53,026 nt of DNA from Perkinsus olseni (lineage: Eukaryota > Perkinsozoa > Perkinsida): NCBI GenBank assembly GCA_013115125.1, contig JABANN010000208.1:1-53026 (forward strand). The letters run 5' to 3'. Positions 10,840 through 23,500 of the stretch are shown in pieces (position 1 is the stretch's first letter; every line of letters begins with the position of its first letter). The notes beneath the pieces were generated by a model that saw only the letters and a list, made by a program, of their open reading frames with translations, had not been told where the DNA came from and ran no database searches. A program made the translations under genes and the position numbers.

Positions 10840-13800
10840 ATGCCGCGAATGCGTCCAGACCATCTCATCGTGCAGCGGCAGAAGCAGGAGAGGCTGTAAG
10901 CAGGACGAGTTGGATCATGGCGGTTCACTACATTAACTCTCCCCTCCCTTCACTGTCTTCATTTTTTTGAACGGAGGTTGCCTGCCATGGCCCTGAGCTT
11001 ATCGTTAATGCTAGGCGGCAAGGAAACGGCCGACGAAACGGTTAATCGATATATCATTGACTTTCTCTCGTGAGAATACATAAGCGGTCGGATTTTGGTG
11101 TGAAATAACTTCGTGTTTGCGGAAAAACCTCAATTTTTCCGATTTGCTTGACGAGTTGGTCCACCCTGAACGTTTTGGCCTCCTGCGTTAGGTACGAGGA
11201 GCGTGTGTCTGCTGCGGTCGAGAGCTCCTCCTTGCAGAAGCTGGCTGAATGGGAGAATAAAGGGGGACAGGTAGTAGGGGATGATGATGGTCCTCACCGG
11301 GAGCGCCTCTAAGGTTCTTCTTCTCCTGTTAAGTCGTTCGGATATGGTCCATTTCATATGGGTGACTATTTCCACTGCGCTCCGGCGGTTCGAACAACCT
11401 CCCTCGTTGGGTTGGAACCCATTCAACAGCAGCATCACTAATCTAGCCCCGTTACAGTGCTCATGAACTTGATAATAACAGGATTCGACTCAATTGCGCT
11501 GCAATTTTACTTCTTTTCCCTTTGGCGCGGTTGAATCGCCGCACATTTACTTGCCGGATGCTGCTATCATCTATCATCATCATCATGCACTTATGTCAGT
11601 ATTAGTGTATTGCGGTTGATATCAGTAGTATTCTTAGCGTGTTGTCTATCGTGAGTCGTTGATGTACCGAACCGAACTGTAGTGGATTCTCAGAGGAATC
11701 TGTTATAAGTATTATAGAGCATTACGCTCTACTAGCGCGGCTTGTGTCCGATGGAAGATATTAAGGGACACATCCGCACAGACAATTGAGTGAGTGAATA
11801 CACCGGATCACCGCATTGTCAGTTGTATCGGAAGCAGAGGGTGAACGCTTGCATCGCGGACCTGCGCAAACGCCGACAGCTTTTCTTGCACCACAGAAGA
11901 GCTAAACTGTCGGAGCTGCTGAAGAGGGAAGAGTGAGGAGAACGATTACCTTCGTGTGGTTTTCTTCGGTTCACGAATTTCGTGGCGCGCGGGAAAAGCC
12001 GAATTTTCCGAACGAATTCGAATGGGATAACTTGCTTCTTGTGGTGAGGTTGCTCAGTTGTACGAAAAATATGGCGATGAACCGCGGGAAAAATATTTTT
12101 CCTCTTCCGATGGGAGAAGCCTTTACTGTCAGAGCGATGTACGCGCAAGAGCTGGAAGATCGTAGGGAGACGTCAGAGCAGCAGAATGAGAAACTGAGAG
12201 AACGGGCGTTGAAGTTGAAGGCGGAGAGGGAGGAGGAGAGGATGGCGATTGCCAAGGAGAAAGAGTGAGTGGTGAAAGAGAGGGCGACATGCTTTGTGTG
12301 GGGTGGTACAGCAGTAACAATTGGGCGAAATGTGGTACTAGAGATGGTGCGTTCATATTTTATTGAAATGACGCTACTTTTGGTCGAGGTAGCATATTGT
12401 GATAAAACTACACTAAGCTTTCCTGGAGGAGCAGTGGAGCGTCATTCTCGCGTGAAGTTGAGCATTCTCAGTAATTTTCGAATGTCGGACAAGGCCGGTA
12501 GAGCTCGTTCTTCCGCTACTGTCCTTCCGCGTTTCTCTCCTGATGATTCTGTTTCTGGGAGGTTTCGTTGCCAGCGACGACTTCAAGTATTATTATTGTT
12601 ATTCTCTGACACGTCACAGTATGACCAGTGTATGCATTTCCGAACGGCGCTGACGTATTTCGTGGCGCGCGGTCAGGTATCAACGGTGGAGAGCGAGCCT
12701 TGATGAACTGCGGCAGGCGGATCATGAGTTGTTCGCATTGGAGGTGACTACTTCGGGCTGTTCGATTCGGGCAATACTGGCGTCGGAAAATGTGGGACAT
12801 CATTCGGCAAATCTTTTTTGGTGGATTTACGGTACGTGAGTGAGCTCAGCAATTACGAATCTGTGTTTGTTGGTGGCGTGTCTATCATGAAAACCCGTGA
12901 AACGGTTTTTCGGGTTGTCTTTTGACTAGCGTAGATGGTGGGGGGCCTTTGTATAGCTGGAAATGTAACGAGCAACATTCGGCAGCAAAACTTGCTCGCG
13001 CCGGAGTGGTGAGTTCGAGTAATATCTTTTTAACATCGCTCGCTGCCCTCTGTGATCGCGGCACGTCAGGTGGTGGCGACTAGGGACCAGCAGCTGACGG
13101 AAAAGGAGGATGTTAAGAAAATGGAGAAAGAGGAAGAAGCTATTTATGATAGGCTGTGGCAGGAGGGGTGGGTATTTGGAGATGCCGTGCTGCTAGCGTC
13201 ACAGTAGCGGGAGGGATACAGGATTAACGTTTGGAGTGGTACGATTACCTGAGTTCTACGGGGAAATTATTCATGGGCCCTTAATCATGGCAGTGGGAGT
13301 TATTGTTAAGAAAGCCGGTACTCGGAATGGTGGCCTTTCCTACCACCACTAAGGATGGACTCGTTTCACCTGAGTAGACTGCAAATGTTATAATTTAGGG
13401 ATTTGGACCACTTGCTGCTGGCAGCAGCAGTAGCAGCAGCAGCACCGGATGTAGGTACAAGACGAAGGTTGTGCGGGAACTAGCGCAGGAGCAGATCAAA
13501 GCAGCTCGGACTGCCCTGGCCAAGGAGACGTTGGATGAGCAGATGAAGCTGAAGAAGGCTGAGGAAAAAGTAGGGCTCCTTTTACTGATGGAATTTACAA
13601 TGCTTTGTTCTATCTTTTCGCCATTCCACGAGCGCTGAGGGCAACCGGTCGTATGCTGATTGATGCCGACTGTTGTTGAATGATGAAGCGTCAACCTCGC
13701 TGGGGCTTTCAAAGTTCACGGGGCTTTAGATGGCAAGTACTGTATAGCTATCCCGGCAATTCTGTTTTAGTGATTTCCTCGATGACCATCGGCGCCGCGG

Positions 13801-16800
13801 TGCGGTGGTTTTCTTCCCTCTGCGATTTTGTCGTGATAAAACGATCTGTATTTCACAATGTGAAGTGCAGTCTCTCCTGATGTGAGCCTGATTCTGATGT
13901 CTATAAGTTACCGTCCGTGGGAGGGCTGATAAGATTTTTTTCGTACTGGTGTCGAAGTGGTACGAAATAGAGGAAAAATTCGGGCGAGTATATTCACGTC
14001 CAGAGGCCTGATTAAGGCACGTCGATTCCGAATGTGTCCTCGTGTCTGTCTGGATCCTTCCCTATTGTACTGTGCTCACCCACCTGCTTGAGGCTGTCGG
14101 AAGAGGGCGGCGGCCCTCATTGAAGTGGTGGTGCTTAGGATAAGTCCCGAGCGTTAGAGCAGGAGCGAGAGTATATGAAAAGTGTCTGGAAGGAGGTTGA
14201 GGATGATAAGAGAAGGACGGTCGAAGAGGCCGCAGCCAAGAATATTGAGGACAGACGGTATTGCGAAAGATGTCGAGCCTGGGATTTGAACCTGGGTCTT
14301 GTGGTTCTCAGTCGTATGGACGAGTACGCTCTGCAGACTAAGAGGGCTCGTGATGCGGAGAAGGAGAGGGAAAAGCAGCAAGACAGGCAATTTGTGAGTG
14401 CCGCGGTTCGGAGTGTCTTTCCTGTGTTTAGCCTGTTGCACGGCGTGACTTCAAATATAGGTATTCTAAAATCTGGCTGCCCTTGCTTCGGGAAAATCTG
14501 ATAGCTCCCCCGTTCGATGAAGTAGACTCAGGAGCTCAGAATCGATTTTGCAATTGATTCTTACCCGTAGAATGATACTGTCCCAGAATCGATTTTGAGT
14601 TTCGGAATCGGTGTATCGAAGGACCCTCTCATTTTCAGGGTCTTCACAAACATTTCACATTTTTTCATCGCGTCTTTTTCACCCCTATGGGAGTTTTACC
14701 CATAATACGCGAGTTCCCTATCGCGAATCACGCGAATCAGTTGTGCCGCATCTTGAACGTGAAGAGCGCCTCTTGCGGTTGATGCGTTTCCCAACTGCCA
14801 AATTTTGAACGATTCGAAATGAGGTCTTCTCATATCGCGGGTGAAACTTCATTGTCGTTGATACGAGGACGGATGGAATTCGAGACCGAGGCCGTTTCAG
14901 TTGTATACTTTTCTAAGTTGTGATGGCAGATTCTGAACGTACTCGCAAGTGAGAAGAAACTGGCTGAGAAGGAGGCGATGGAGAGGGCGTTGAGGATGAA
15001 GCAAGAGCATGAGGTAAGGTGGGTGTAGGTTGTGTTAGCGCAGTGCCATTGCGCTGAGTATTATCCCTGGGAGGCCATGATAGTGGGCAATGGCAAATTT
15101 TGCCTTCTTCGTCTCTCCACTACTCTCTGCTTGCGATGTGTTGCTCAGTTTAATGAAGCCCTGAAGGCGGAGATGGCGTTGCGGGCTAAGAGTGGTGAGG
15201 AGCTGGCGAGACTGGAGGATGAGGAGGCTGAACGACAGTGGCAAAAGAGGTCGGTGAAGCGCTCTCTAGGGTGAAGGGTTCTCTCGAGAAACTCGGGTGA
15301 GGACTGATCGACGTATGCTCCAGTCAATTGGTGGTATCTTTAGCCCCCTTTGTAAGTTGCGGAGCGAGCGAAGCATAACACGGTCACTTCGTTTTTGTGC
15401 GTTCCTTCGTTCAGATTATTTCTCATAGACTTTGGTGACTGAACTCGCGAGACACATACCGTTGGAAAGCCCGTGGTCTGCGTCTTCTACGAAAAACACG
15501 AAATCGCTTCCATTCTGATTTTGTCAGAGGCAATTGTAGTGCGTCATGGTAGACGTTGCAGAAAAATGCGGAAAAAGCCCGTGCCGGGATTGGAACCTGC
15601 GTTCGTCGAGGTTCCCTTTTTCGTCACTGAGGTCTAGTTTATCATGGGCCTTCTAGGTTCGCACAGTGGGAGGCTGAGAGAGAGGCGAGGTTGGAGCTCT
15701 TGAAAGAGGTCTATGAGGACAGGGAGAAGCAGGTGGAGCTGCATGATAGACTGAGGCAAAGGAGGAAGGAAGAGGTGAGCGTGTGTTCCATACCACAACT
15801 TGCCCGAATCATGGTATGTTGTAAGGTGGAGGGTGAGCGTCGGCAGATCGATGCTGATGTTGAGGAGTTCTACAAGCTTGCGGAGGAAAGAAAAGTTTTC
15901 GAGGAAGTAAGTTCTTCACCGGGTCAACCTGGAGTACGTTTCCGGATCAAATGGGTGGGAGGGGCCTTATGGCGACATCGACTGATGGGTAGACGTCGGG
16001 AAAGAGCACAGAGCGTTTGGAAGTAAAACGATGATGGGACTCATGGGGTGTGTTCAACAGACTGCTGTCTCCCCTAAAGCCCAGGAGGGCTCTCGGGATT
16101 GGATTCAACTCGTGAGAGAAGATCCTGCGAGCGCTCCTCTTGATGCTAGGGAGAGGCCGTCCATTGGACACTCGGATTGTTTGTTGGTCCCCCTACAGGA
16201 TGATGGGATGGAAAAAAAGATTTTAACTGGTCCCGGTCGTCCGGACCAGCTGTCTGATGTCAGATCTCTTCCGAGGGACGGACTAAGGTTCCGAAAAATT
16301 TCCTTCCTACACTTTTCGTCGGAGAGCAGTAGTGTCATAATACGAGAGTTTGTGGCTGTGAGAACTGACGGGGGGATGGGAACACCGCGAGAAGGATGAG
16401 AATTGCGATTAGCTGCAGTTAAGCTGAAGACACAAAATTTTGAGAATTCGTGACGGAATTTGATAGAATTCGAGTACTGCAGGGTGGTAGTGCTGTCGTG
16501 TCTCAGCGTGCAAGGAAGGAGCATGCCCAGACGTTGGCTAGGCAGATGCAGGAGGCTAGAGAGAAGGAGGTGGGGGAGGGTCTGGTTGGTGATTTGGGGA
16601 AGGTGTGGCATGGTAGGCGGAGGCTCAGAGAGAGATCGAGCGAGAGCTGGAAGAGCAGCGACGTCGTGATGAGGAGCTGGCTGCGGCCATCGCGGTGGAG
16701 AAGGAACGCCAGAAGGGCATCGAGAGGGAGATATTCAGGCATAGACAGCTGCGACGACAGGAGGCAAGCTCTAACAGAAGTAGGAAAAAGTATCGTGTGT

Positions 16801-16933
16801 GGGATTCGAACCCGAGACCACCGTGTTGGTGGATGTGCTCCTTGCAGATTCGAGCTGAGGTCGAACTCTCTTGTCCATGATTATGATATTAATTCACAAG
16901 TATGATACGATTTGCGTTCAGTGGATAAAATGA
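10840..16933 (+). CDS. CFAP53: cilia- and flagella-associated protein 53 (TPH-domain coiled coil), 16 exons
   Basis: Microtubule inner/axonemal coiled-coil protein needed for motile cilia (family knowledge). The joined protein, about 470 residues, is almost entirely charged helix and follows the CFAP53 order: a DLRKRRQLFLHHRRAKLSEL segment, then RLWQEG, EQIKAARTALAKETLDEQM, EYMKSVWKEVEDD, FNEALKAEMALR and ERELEEQRRRDEELAAAIAV. Exons: 10840-10895, 11192-11270, 11823-11932, 12133-12264, 12692-12743, 13070-13167, 13455-13569, 14163-14257, 14312-14393, 14930-15013, 15149-15249, 15657-15774, 15826-15906, 16507 (or 16483)-16569, 16629-16763, 16922-16933. Phases all agree. Introns are as short as 51-54 nt. 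Intron 15 starts with GC (gcaagc). The last exon gives only WIK and a stop, so the C terminus is the least sure part. A trichoplein relative is the main alternative. Confidence 0.8.
15577..15645 (-). repeat. tRNA-like sequence, antisense in CFAP53 intron 11
   Basis: Read on the minus strand, CGCAGGTTCCAATCCCGGC is a near-consensus B box/T-arm followed by a short GC-rich end. The 5' half is only loosely tRNA-like. Probably a tRNA-derived fragment. Confidence 0.4.
16051..16112 (+). repeat. dispersed repeat family (TGTTCAACAGACTG), copy 1
   Basis: Begins TGTTCAACAGACTGCTGTCT. Two other copies start at 28482 (TGTTTAATAGACTGCTGTCT) and 29569 (TGTTCAACAGACTGATGCCT), and similarity continues for roughly 60 bases. 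This copy is in CFAP53 intron 13. Ends and length of the full element are not clear. Confidence 0.65.
16797..16862 (-). repeat. tRNA-like sequence, antisense in CFAP53 intron 15
   Basis: The minus strand reads CTCGGGTTCGAATCCCACAC, a consensus B box, preceded by a GC-rich stem (CCACC..GGTGG) where an anticodon arm would be. The conserved U before the anticodon is missing and the acceptor stem does not close, so it is a decayed tRNA or SINE and not a gene. Confidence 0.5.
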
Positions 16934-17495
16934 TCTATCTGTCGGCGGAGGGAAGCTGGGAATACATCTCGGCATTCCTCAGTGATGAGTATTCTGCTTC
17001 TCGTGGCTTCTTAGCCACTCTTACTGGAAGGCATCCCTCAGCCCCTTGATAGTTCGGACCTTGTTGGAGCCTCCAACTTGGAGGGTTCCCACGACCGAAG
17101 GTCATCGATCGGTCCAAGGGTCGGTCGGTTTGCCTGGCGGCATTCCGAGGACCGTATCCTGGGCTCATACTTTCTCCGAGTCAGTTCAGGAAACGGGCGA
17201 GGAGTGGTATTGAATTTGGTCCGTTGAGCGCTCTGATTGGGCTGGGTCATGCCATTGTCGTCGGTGTTGAGGAATAGCTCAAGAGAGCAAGATAATGGCC
17301 GGAGTACTGCCGGAGTTATTTGATATCTTCATCCTCTGTGACCGGCATGCATCAACCTAAGATGCGTGTGTTCTTTATGACTCTCGCTCGCCGGCCATCA
17401 TGCAGAATGCGAGAAAGAGTGAGAAATCGTGCGATAAAAATTTCCAGGCCCAACTCTTGGCGTTCATCCTATCGAACTGGCATATTGTCGTTGTT
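16931..17495 (+). CDS. tentative SMG9-like protein, N-terminal/central exons
   Basis: SMG9 is a partner of SMG1/SMG8 in nonsense-mediated mRNA decay with a degenerate G-like domain (family knowledge). Here the piece RARSGIEF..VLYDSRSPAIMQ followed by FQAQLLAFILSNWHIVVV lines up with the SMG9 block around SGIDF..FLDTQP and AAFL..CHVVIVV. The joint runs from a donor after 17218 to an acceptor before 17362 in matching phase. An ATG at 16931 overlaps the CFAP53 stop (ATGA) and opens SWEYISAFLSD.., which could be the SMG9 N-terminal lead, but I cannot connect it cleanly to the next exon. Downstream exons may continue into the gene annotated at 17740. Without a database search this stays a suggestion. 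Confidence 0.35.
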
Positions 17496-17739
17496 CCCGA
17501 ACTCTCTTTTGGTGCGGCTAATCTCCGAGCTCAGGCGAGCTCCATATTTCCTCTTCATAAATGCGCGAGTTGAGGATAGGCCTGCTGGTCGTCGTGCTGT
17601 GGCAGGCGGAAGCTGGCGTTGATCTTCTGGTGAGCTGGTGCCCAGCGGAAGCTTTACGGTGCTATTTATCCGCATTGTGCTGATGATTTCTCGTTAGGAT
17701 GGAACGAGGCCTCGACTGCGACCGGAACGAAGGTGCGTT

Positions 17740-19500
17740 ATGATGGCTGATGATCTGGAGGGAAAAGTGGAGTACCGACGCTCCGTTAAAAACGCGGGAA
17801 AAATCAAATCTTTTCCGGTAGATGAGGGGGACGACGAAATGGGTCGGCATTTTTTGTCGTCAGCATAGAGCGACAGTGGCTGCCAAATACGATCCGGAGA
17901 CCGAAAATCACTTTGTGGACTATGCTTCGCTCCGCCTGACGTGAGTGGGCTCGGAGGTTTTCTGCTCCTCGCACGGATGAAGAAAGATTCGTCTCAGATA
18001 GGATGAGGGTTTGAATTTTTTCCACTGTAGTTTTGTTTTTGCGCTGTCGATTACGGTGGAATTGGTCGTCGATCGGAGTCGAATGTCATAGTCGTGATAC
18101 ACTTCGGTCGAAGCACGTGTGAAGAGCATCTTTCGAGCATCTGGGCAGCGACAAACTCGGAAGCTCTACAAATTTGGGGTCTTACGGGTCCGGTATCGCG
18201 TTGATTTTCACAGATTCAATGATGGACAACTTTTTCCCACCGGACTTGACCGTCTTTTACACGTCAAATTTGAAACGGGTCCATTGAAGAGCTCCACAGT
18301 TTTCTGTGTACAAAATTTCAGTAAAATTTAGTTGAAAGTTTATATTTTCGAAATTTCGATCCCAGAGTCTGAAGACTGAATGCTTGAGCACCGTTGGAAG
18401 TTAGGAGCCCTTTAGATGACGAGAGAGCCACAAATGCAAGCGAGACATGAATATAAACCTAGCTCGTTGGCCGTATGAAAGCGATCCCCGGAGCGGTCGG
18501 CGGAACGGTTCTGTACCCAATTGCACGCCCAAGAATCAACTCCCGGGCGCACCGCTATTATACGCTACGCGCAACATGTTGCCCTACGCAGTAGATCGCA
18601 TCCATGCCATGTGTAAAGCCCCAGTCGGATAGGAGGGGGGTTATGAGAGTTGTTTCCTATTTGAGTGTCCTGCACGTCCTCATTCAGAGCCGACTGTGTC
18701 TCCGGAACGTGCCAAGTCGTGCGGCACTTTATTCGGCCAGGAGAGCTGGAGTATGAAAGTGAGGGAGGGTTCATACTGGGCAACAGTGGTGGGTGTAAGA
18801 ACAGCATCATCGAGGGTGCGAAGCGCTTGCTTGAGCGAAACCCGCCGGAGGCTCGCCAGAAGGTCCAGGCTGATCTGGAGGAAAAACCGGAAGTTCTTTC
18901 GCCGCTGATCATCGCTCATTACGCGGAGGAGAGAGTGGCGAAGGAGGAAGGGGCGTCGGATTCGCAGCTGCACAGAGTGTGTCCAGCGGAGGACGAGGTG
19001 AGTTTAATGGGGGTAATATTCCGTTTACGGACGAATTTACTCGACGTTTTAAGGGACGTTTGAGTGCTGGAAGTTCTGTCGTGTGGAGTAAGCAGCATAA
19101 CCAAGCGTTTCTGGACGGCATATCATTTATGGACACCCAATCGAGCACCCCTGCAAAGTGAGTGAAGAAAGGATTCCCTCATGTGTCGGTGATGATACCG
19201 TCGCTATTGGATCAGGATTGCCCTCTCCCCTGAGGGGCTCGATCTTGTGAGGTCAGCGTGGAGGAAGAAGAGTTACGGACCGTAACTTACGGTCGGCACC
19301 GAAAGTTCGCGCAAGATGACGGGGGCATGGTGATGGACGTGGGCAAAGAGCTGTTGGCTAACGTGAAGGTTAGAATGGAGGCTTCACAAAAGGACTGGGA
19401 TCTCGTCGATGAGGACACCCAAGAGCCATTCTCACCCGAAGCGCTGATCATAGCGGTCGCGGCGGGCTGGAGCGAAGAGCTGCGGCTTTATCTTCCCTAG
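17740..19500 (+). CDS. hypothetical protein, 5 exons, 256 residues
   Basis: Five exons join in consistent phase: 17740-17817, 17864-17940, 18688-18997, 19096-19157, 19257-19500, with donors gtagat, gtgagt, gtgagt, gtgagt and cag acceptors. The product is soluble, with no signal peptide or membrane span. It has an acidic/helical middle (NSIIEGAKRLLERNPPEARQ, ending EERVAKEEGASD) and a C-terminal half with DDGGMVMDVGKELLANVKVR. I do not recognise the family. The frame is also open upstream of the chosen ATG to an acceptor near 17699, so the exons could instead be the 3' part of the SMG9-like gene just upstream. Intron 2 (747 bp) shows nothing recognisable. Confidence 0.55.
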
Positions 19501-20500
19501 GGACCTTACCGCGGTCGTAGTGTCATGTCTTTGAAAACTGTTGTAGGGCGGTTGTTGGATGTAGTATGATTGGTTTGAGTTCATAGTAGGGGAAGATAAA
19601 TTTACGGCGCTGTCGTCTCCGGGGAGCGTTCTTAGTGGTATCGCTGGAAGAGTTCAGCTTGCTGGGCTCACACGCTCATGTATATATTCTATCTGATTCC
19701 AGCTGAATGATTCTGAGCGGTTGTAACGGCGGGGTTGAGTTTCTTGGTTGCCCAGCCCAGTAGAGGGTGATAAATTCACTCCCGGAAGCTGTTTTGGTGG
19801 TGGAACCTGGAGGTTTCAGTCTGGTGAGATGGCCCATACTTCATCGAAATGTTTATCCAACGCGAGGTTCCTCCCAGTTGCGGGCGATTGTGATGCTCTG
19901 AGCCGTCAGACGGCATCAAGCTTGTACGAAGCATGCGACATGGCACTGAGGCTAGCATGAACGAAATTGGAGATCTCCTGTGGCTTTGGACATGCAAATT
20001 TGTCGGTCTTCTCCTCGCCATTGAGATTCACGGTGTTACTATTGTGTTGAGTTCGAGTGATATCATCCGTGTGGGGTAGAGGCAAGTTCTTCTTCGACTG
20101 TGCACCTTCTCGCTAGAAAGATTCCCAAAACTTGATCTGCGGAAAATTTGGTACGCACTGCGAGCTTTCGTATTCTCCAGGGGATCCTGCGTCCGACGGT
20201 AGGCACGGATTTTGTTACAAATTAGGAAAAAGGGACATTCGTCTGGATCACCTGGTTACCGTCAGGTGTATACTCATTACAACTTGCAGCTGTAAAAATT
20301 CTGCATAATATTATCGTGTAGGACTTTAACGAAAATGCAAAAATTTACCAGAAAATTTTACGTTTCCCGCACGGTCGTTCCACACTACTGAAGTCTGCTT
20401 ATAGCTCAAGAGAGAAAACTCTAGTAGACCGGCGTGCCGATTCTGGTGAGAACAGATTGCATGCGTACAGGTTTTCTGGGTGGATCTGAGTGAGCATAAA
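19501..20500. other. spacer between hypothetical gene and PP2C
   Basis: About 1 kb with no coding frame, RNA gene or repeat that I can support. It must hold the 3' end of the upstream gene and the promoter of the PP2C gene. Confidence 0.5.
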
Positions 20501-23500
20501 ATGAATCCTCAAATCCAGCACGAGATTACGGCCCCGGTTCGAATCCCAGGGACGCCATTTGAAGTATCGGCCTTCACGAATATAGGAGGCCGCCGGACTC
20601 AGGAGGACCGCTTTACGATATGCCCGAGTTTGGGAACGATAGGGGCCTCTGGTTTTGCCTTATTTGACGGCACGGCAGGTATGAAGGGTGCGGGGATCGA
20701 ACCCGGGGTTGTGGGGTTGTGATCCGGCGGCGCTACTCGCTGCGTTGGTCAGGAGGTTAGGTCGGGAGTTGGGTTTTTCAGGTGACTTCGCGGCGGAGAA
20801 TGCAAAACGGCTCGTGTTTGGCTACTTAGTGCGCACGGCCGGTTGGAACGAGTTCGAGGCTCTTCAGAAGAACACCAAGGATCCTCGGGGCAGGGCGAAG
20901 TGGATGAAAGAGAAGGCCTGTTTGGATTCAGCGATGAACGATATGTACTGCCGAAGGGCGCAGGTTCGATCCCGGGCGAAGACGTTTTATGCGCTTGTAT
21001 TAGTGTGGTTTAATAGGGGATCTCATCGCGTCCTCTCGTCGCGTCGGATCAGGTTCGTGAGGTCGGACGTTGAGCTGATGCATTTGTGTGGAGCTGAAGG
21101 GATCCACTACGCGGCCAGTACTGGGGTATGCGCTGTCGTCACTCGAGAGCACCTGGCCGTTGGTCATTTGGTAGTAGGGGTTTGCCGTCATTCGCGAGGT
21201 CGCGGGTTCGATACCCTATTATGCCCTCCTGGGACCCGGTGATGCGTCGATGACTTTTTGTATGAAATTCCCTGCTTCAATGTTCTATCTGATCGATAGC
21301 AAGGTTTGGCCATGAGGATACCGTTGATTTGGCCAGGGCTTACCAGTGACCGCCTCGTAACCGTTTTCGCATCTTAGTGTTCGGCATAATGGCACGCGAT
21401 CCGTGTGCCGCGACGCAATCTGAGCCGATGGTAGTCGGCGGCGGGTCTGACCAAGTGTTGTTAGTGTTTCGCGACTGAATCGCTGAGCGATCTTCTGATT
21501 TGTATTTTCCTGTTTTAATACGATTCATAAAATTTTGGTCGTCAGTGGAACGGGGCGCAGGAGCCTGTCATCATTCGCCGAAGGAAGGCAACGGGTCGCA
21601 CGGTATTTTCGTCTATGAATCCTCACGATGCGTATCCTCGACGCAACCACTAGCTCCCGCTGAGAAAATCCGGGTGCATTTGGTAGCAGCTGGGCGAAGC
21701 TCCTCATCTTCTTTTCAGGGTGACAGCCGGATCTGCCTCCTGACCCAGGACTGCGGGCTGGTCGACCAAAGCAGGATGTCGACGAGTAACATCTCAGGGG
21801 AGTTCCTAACCATCGACCATAAACCCGATCAATGTAATAATAATGGTGCTCACCATTACGGACTTGTGATCGTAATGTGTGCTTCTATGAAGTCTTCCGT
21901 GTCTGCTGAATGTAGTGACCGATAACAGGGCACTTGAGTAGAGACGGCTGAGGAATCTTATTACTTGAGAGGGGGGGGGATGATACGAGAAGTGCAGGAT
22001 GCGTAAACATTAGGATTTGCTGAGTTTGTGGTACGCAAGCACGCTGAATTATTATGCGTACTCAACGGCAAGTTCATTGCTCTAGTAAATACGTCGCAAT
22101 CCGTATGGTGGTCTGCATACCACACTTTTCTGAAATCATGCCAGTTTTTGTTGCATTTCGTCCGTCGTAGCTCGGCCTGTGGTCTATGCGTACAGGCTAC
22201 ATCACCCAGCACTGCTGCTGCTTCTCAATGGGCTTCTCACATCACCCCAATGTTGCTCATCTTCGTCGCCTTGCCCCATCCCCTTCTGCGTTATCTCCGC
22301 TCTGAGAGATCCTTCGAAATCTGGTGATTCTCGAAAAAGCCTCATGATCTCATCTTAAAAATTACCGTGGAAATTAACACCGTACTTGAGATATCATTTC
22401 ACGGGATCCTCGACGCGAGTACGCTGTGCGCTTTCTCTTCAGTACCCGAGCGGAGACGTATCGAGCGCTGTGGAGGGTCTGTCGAGTAGGCGGGAGATGT
22501 AGGCGGGAGATGTCTCCTTTAAGACGTGTAACCAATAGGTACCTGCATAATCACAACAACAAGCCTTTCATAAGAGGAGGGGACTTCGCCGTCCGTAAGG
22601 CCATGCAGGAGCAACCCATGCAGCTGCAGTACAGCCGGGCATTTGGGGTGATAGTGAGGGGAGGAGTTGGGCTTGAGATGGTACTGGGCTGATACAGTAG
22701 GACGGTATTTTTGTAACGGTTGAGGACTTATGATGCCACGTTGTGTGTGGGGAAGCTTCATTCTTCGCGGAATCCCGTGGAGGGTACGTTCGGAGAACTG
22801 CAAAGCTCGATGGGGATATCATTCACGAGACTCTCGGATTTTTGTATTAGTCTATGATCGACCTAAGATATCCAGTTTATCTATTGGTACTCGCTGAATG
22901 ATATGAGAATAGGTTGTTTCATAGTGTGTGGGCGCTGAGGAACGAACCCGCGTCCTCACAGATTCACAGTTAGTCGGGTGCTCTCCCTCTATACCATGTG
23001 TCCTTATGCTATTGTTATGTAGGGCAAGGATCTGAAGATGTACGGCCTGTCCAATGTCCCTGATGTAACCGTTCTTCCGTTTGAAAGCAACTTCCGAGCC
23101 ATCATTCTGGTAAGGGCCTCCCGTCACTCGGCCAATCACAGTCGGGCCCTCTCAGGCGTCCGATGGTCTGTGGGATGTGTACTCGGCACAGGAGGCAGCT
23201 GTCATAGCGCAGGCGGCGAGAGCTGCAGGTACTCAATCGGTCCCCAGGGGTGGCGATTTTTTTTGCAGAAACCTATTCATCCCATCTGTTCTTACTCCTG
23301 CAGGATGGTTCTTTTTTTGCAGTGTATCTGCGATGATCGCTGAGTCGCTTCCACGCGTAGCTCCACCACATGATTTCAAAATCTCTCATTCACTACCACG
23401 GCCCGCATCTCCAGCGTTCGACAGTCGAGGGCATTTGCCATGCTCAGGTGAAAGCCCGGCGAAGGCCCTCGTAAAAGCTGCTATAATAGAGCAGGACAAT

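Noticed and set aside
14258-14311. Short tRNA-like T arm as an antisense tRNA gene
   Set aside because: The whole intron is 54 nt, so a complete tRNA cannot fit; kept only as part of the tRNA-like pattern.
20534-20547. B-box-like GGTTCGAATCC in PP2C exon 1
   Set aside because: It encodes VRIPG ahead of the PP2C core in a phase-consistent exon, with no A box or tRNA fold; coincidence is simpler.
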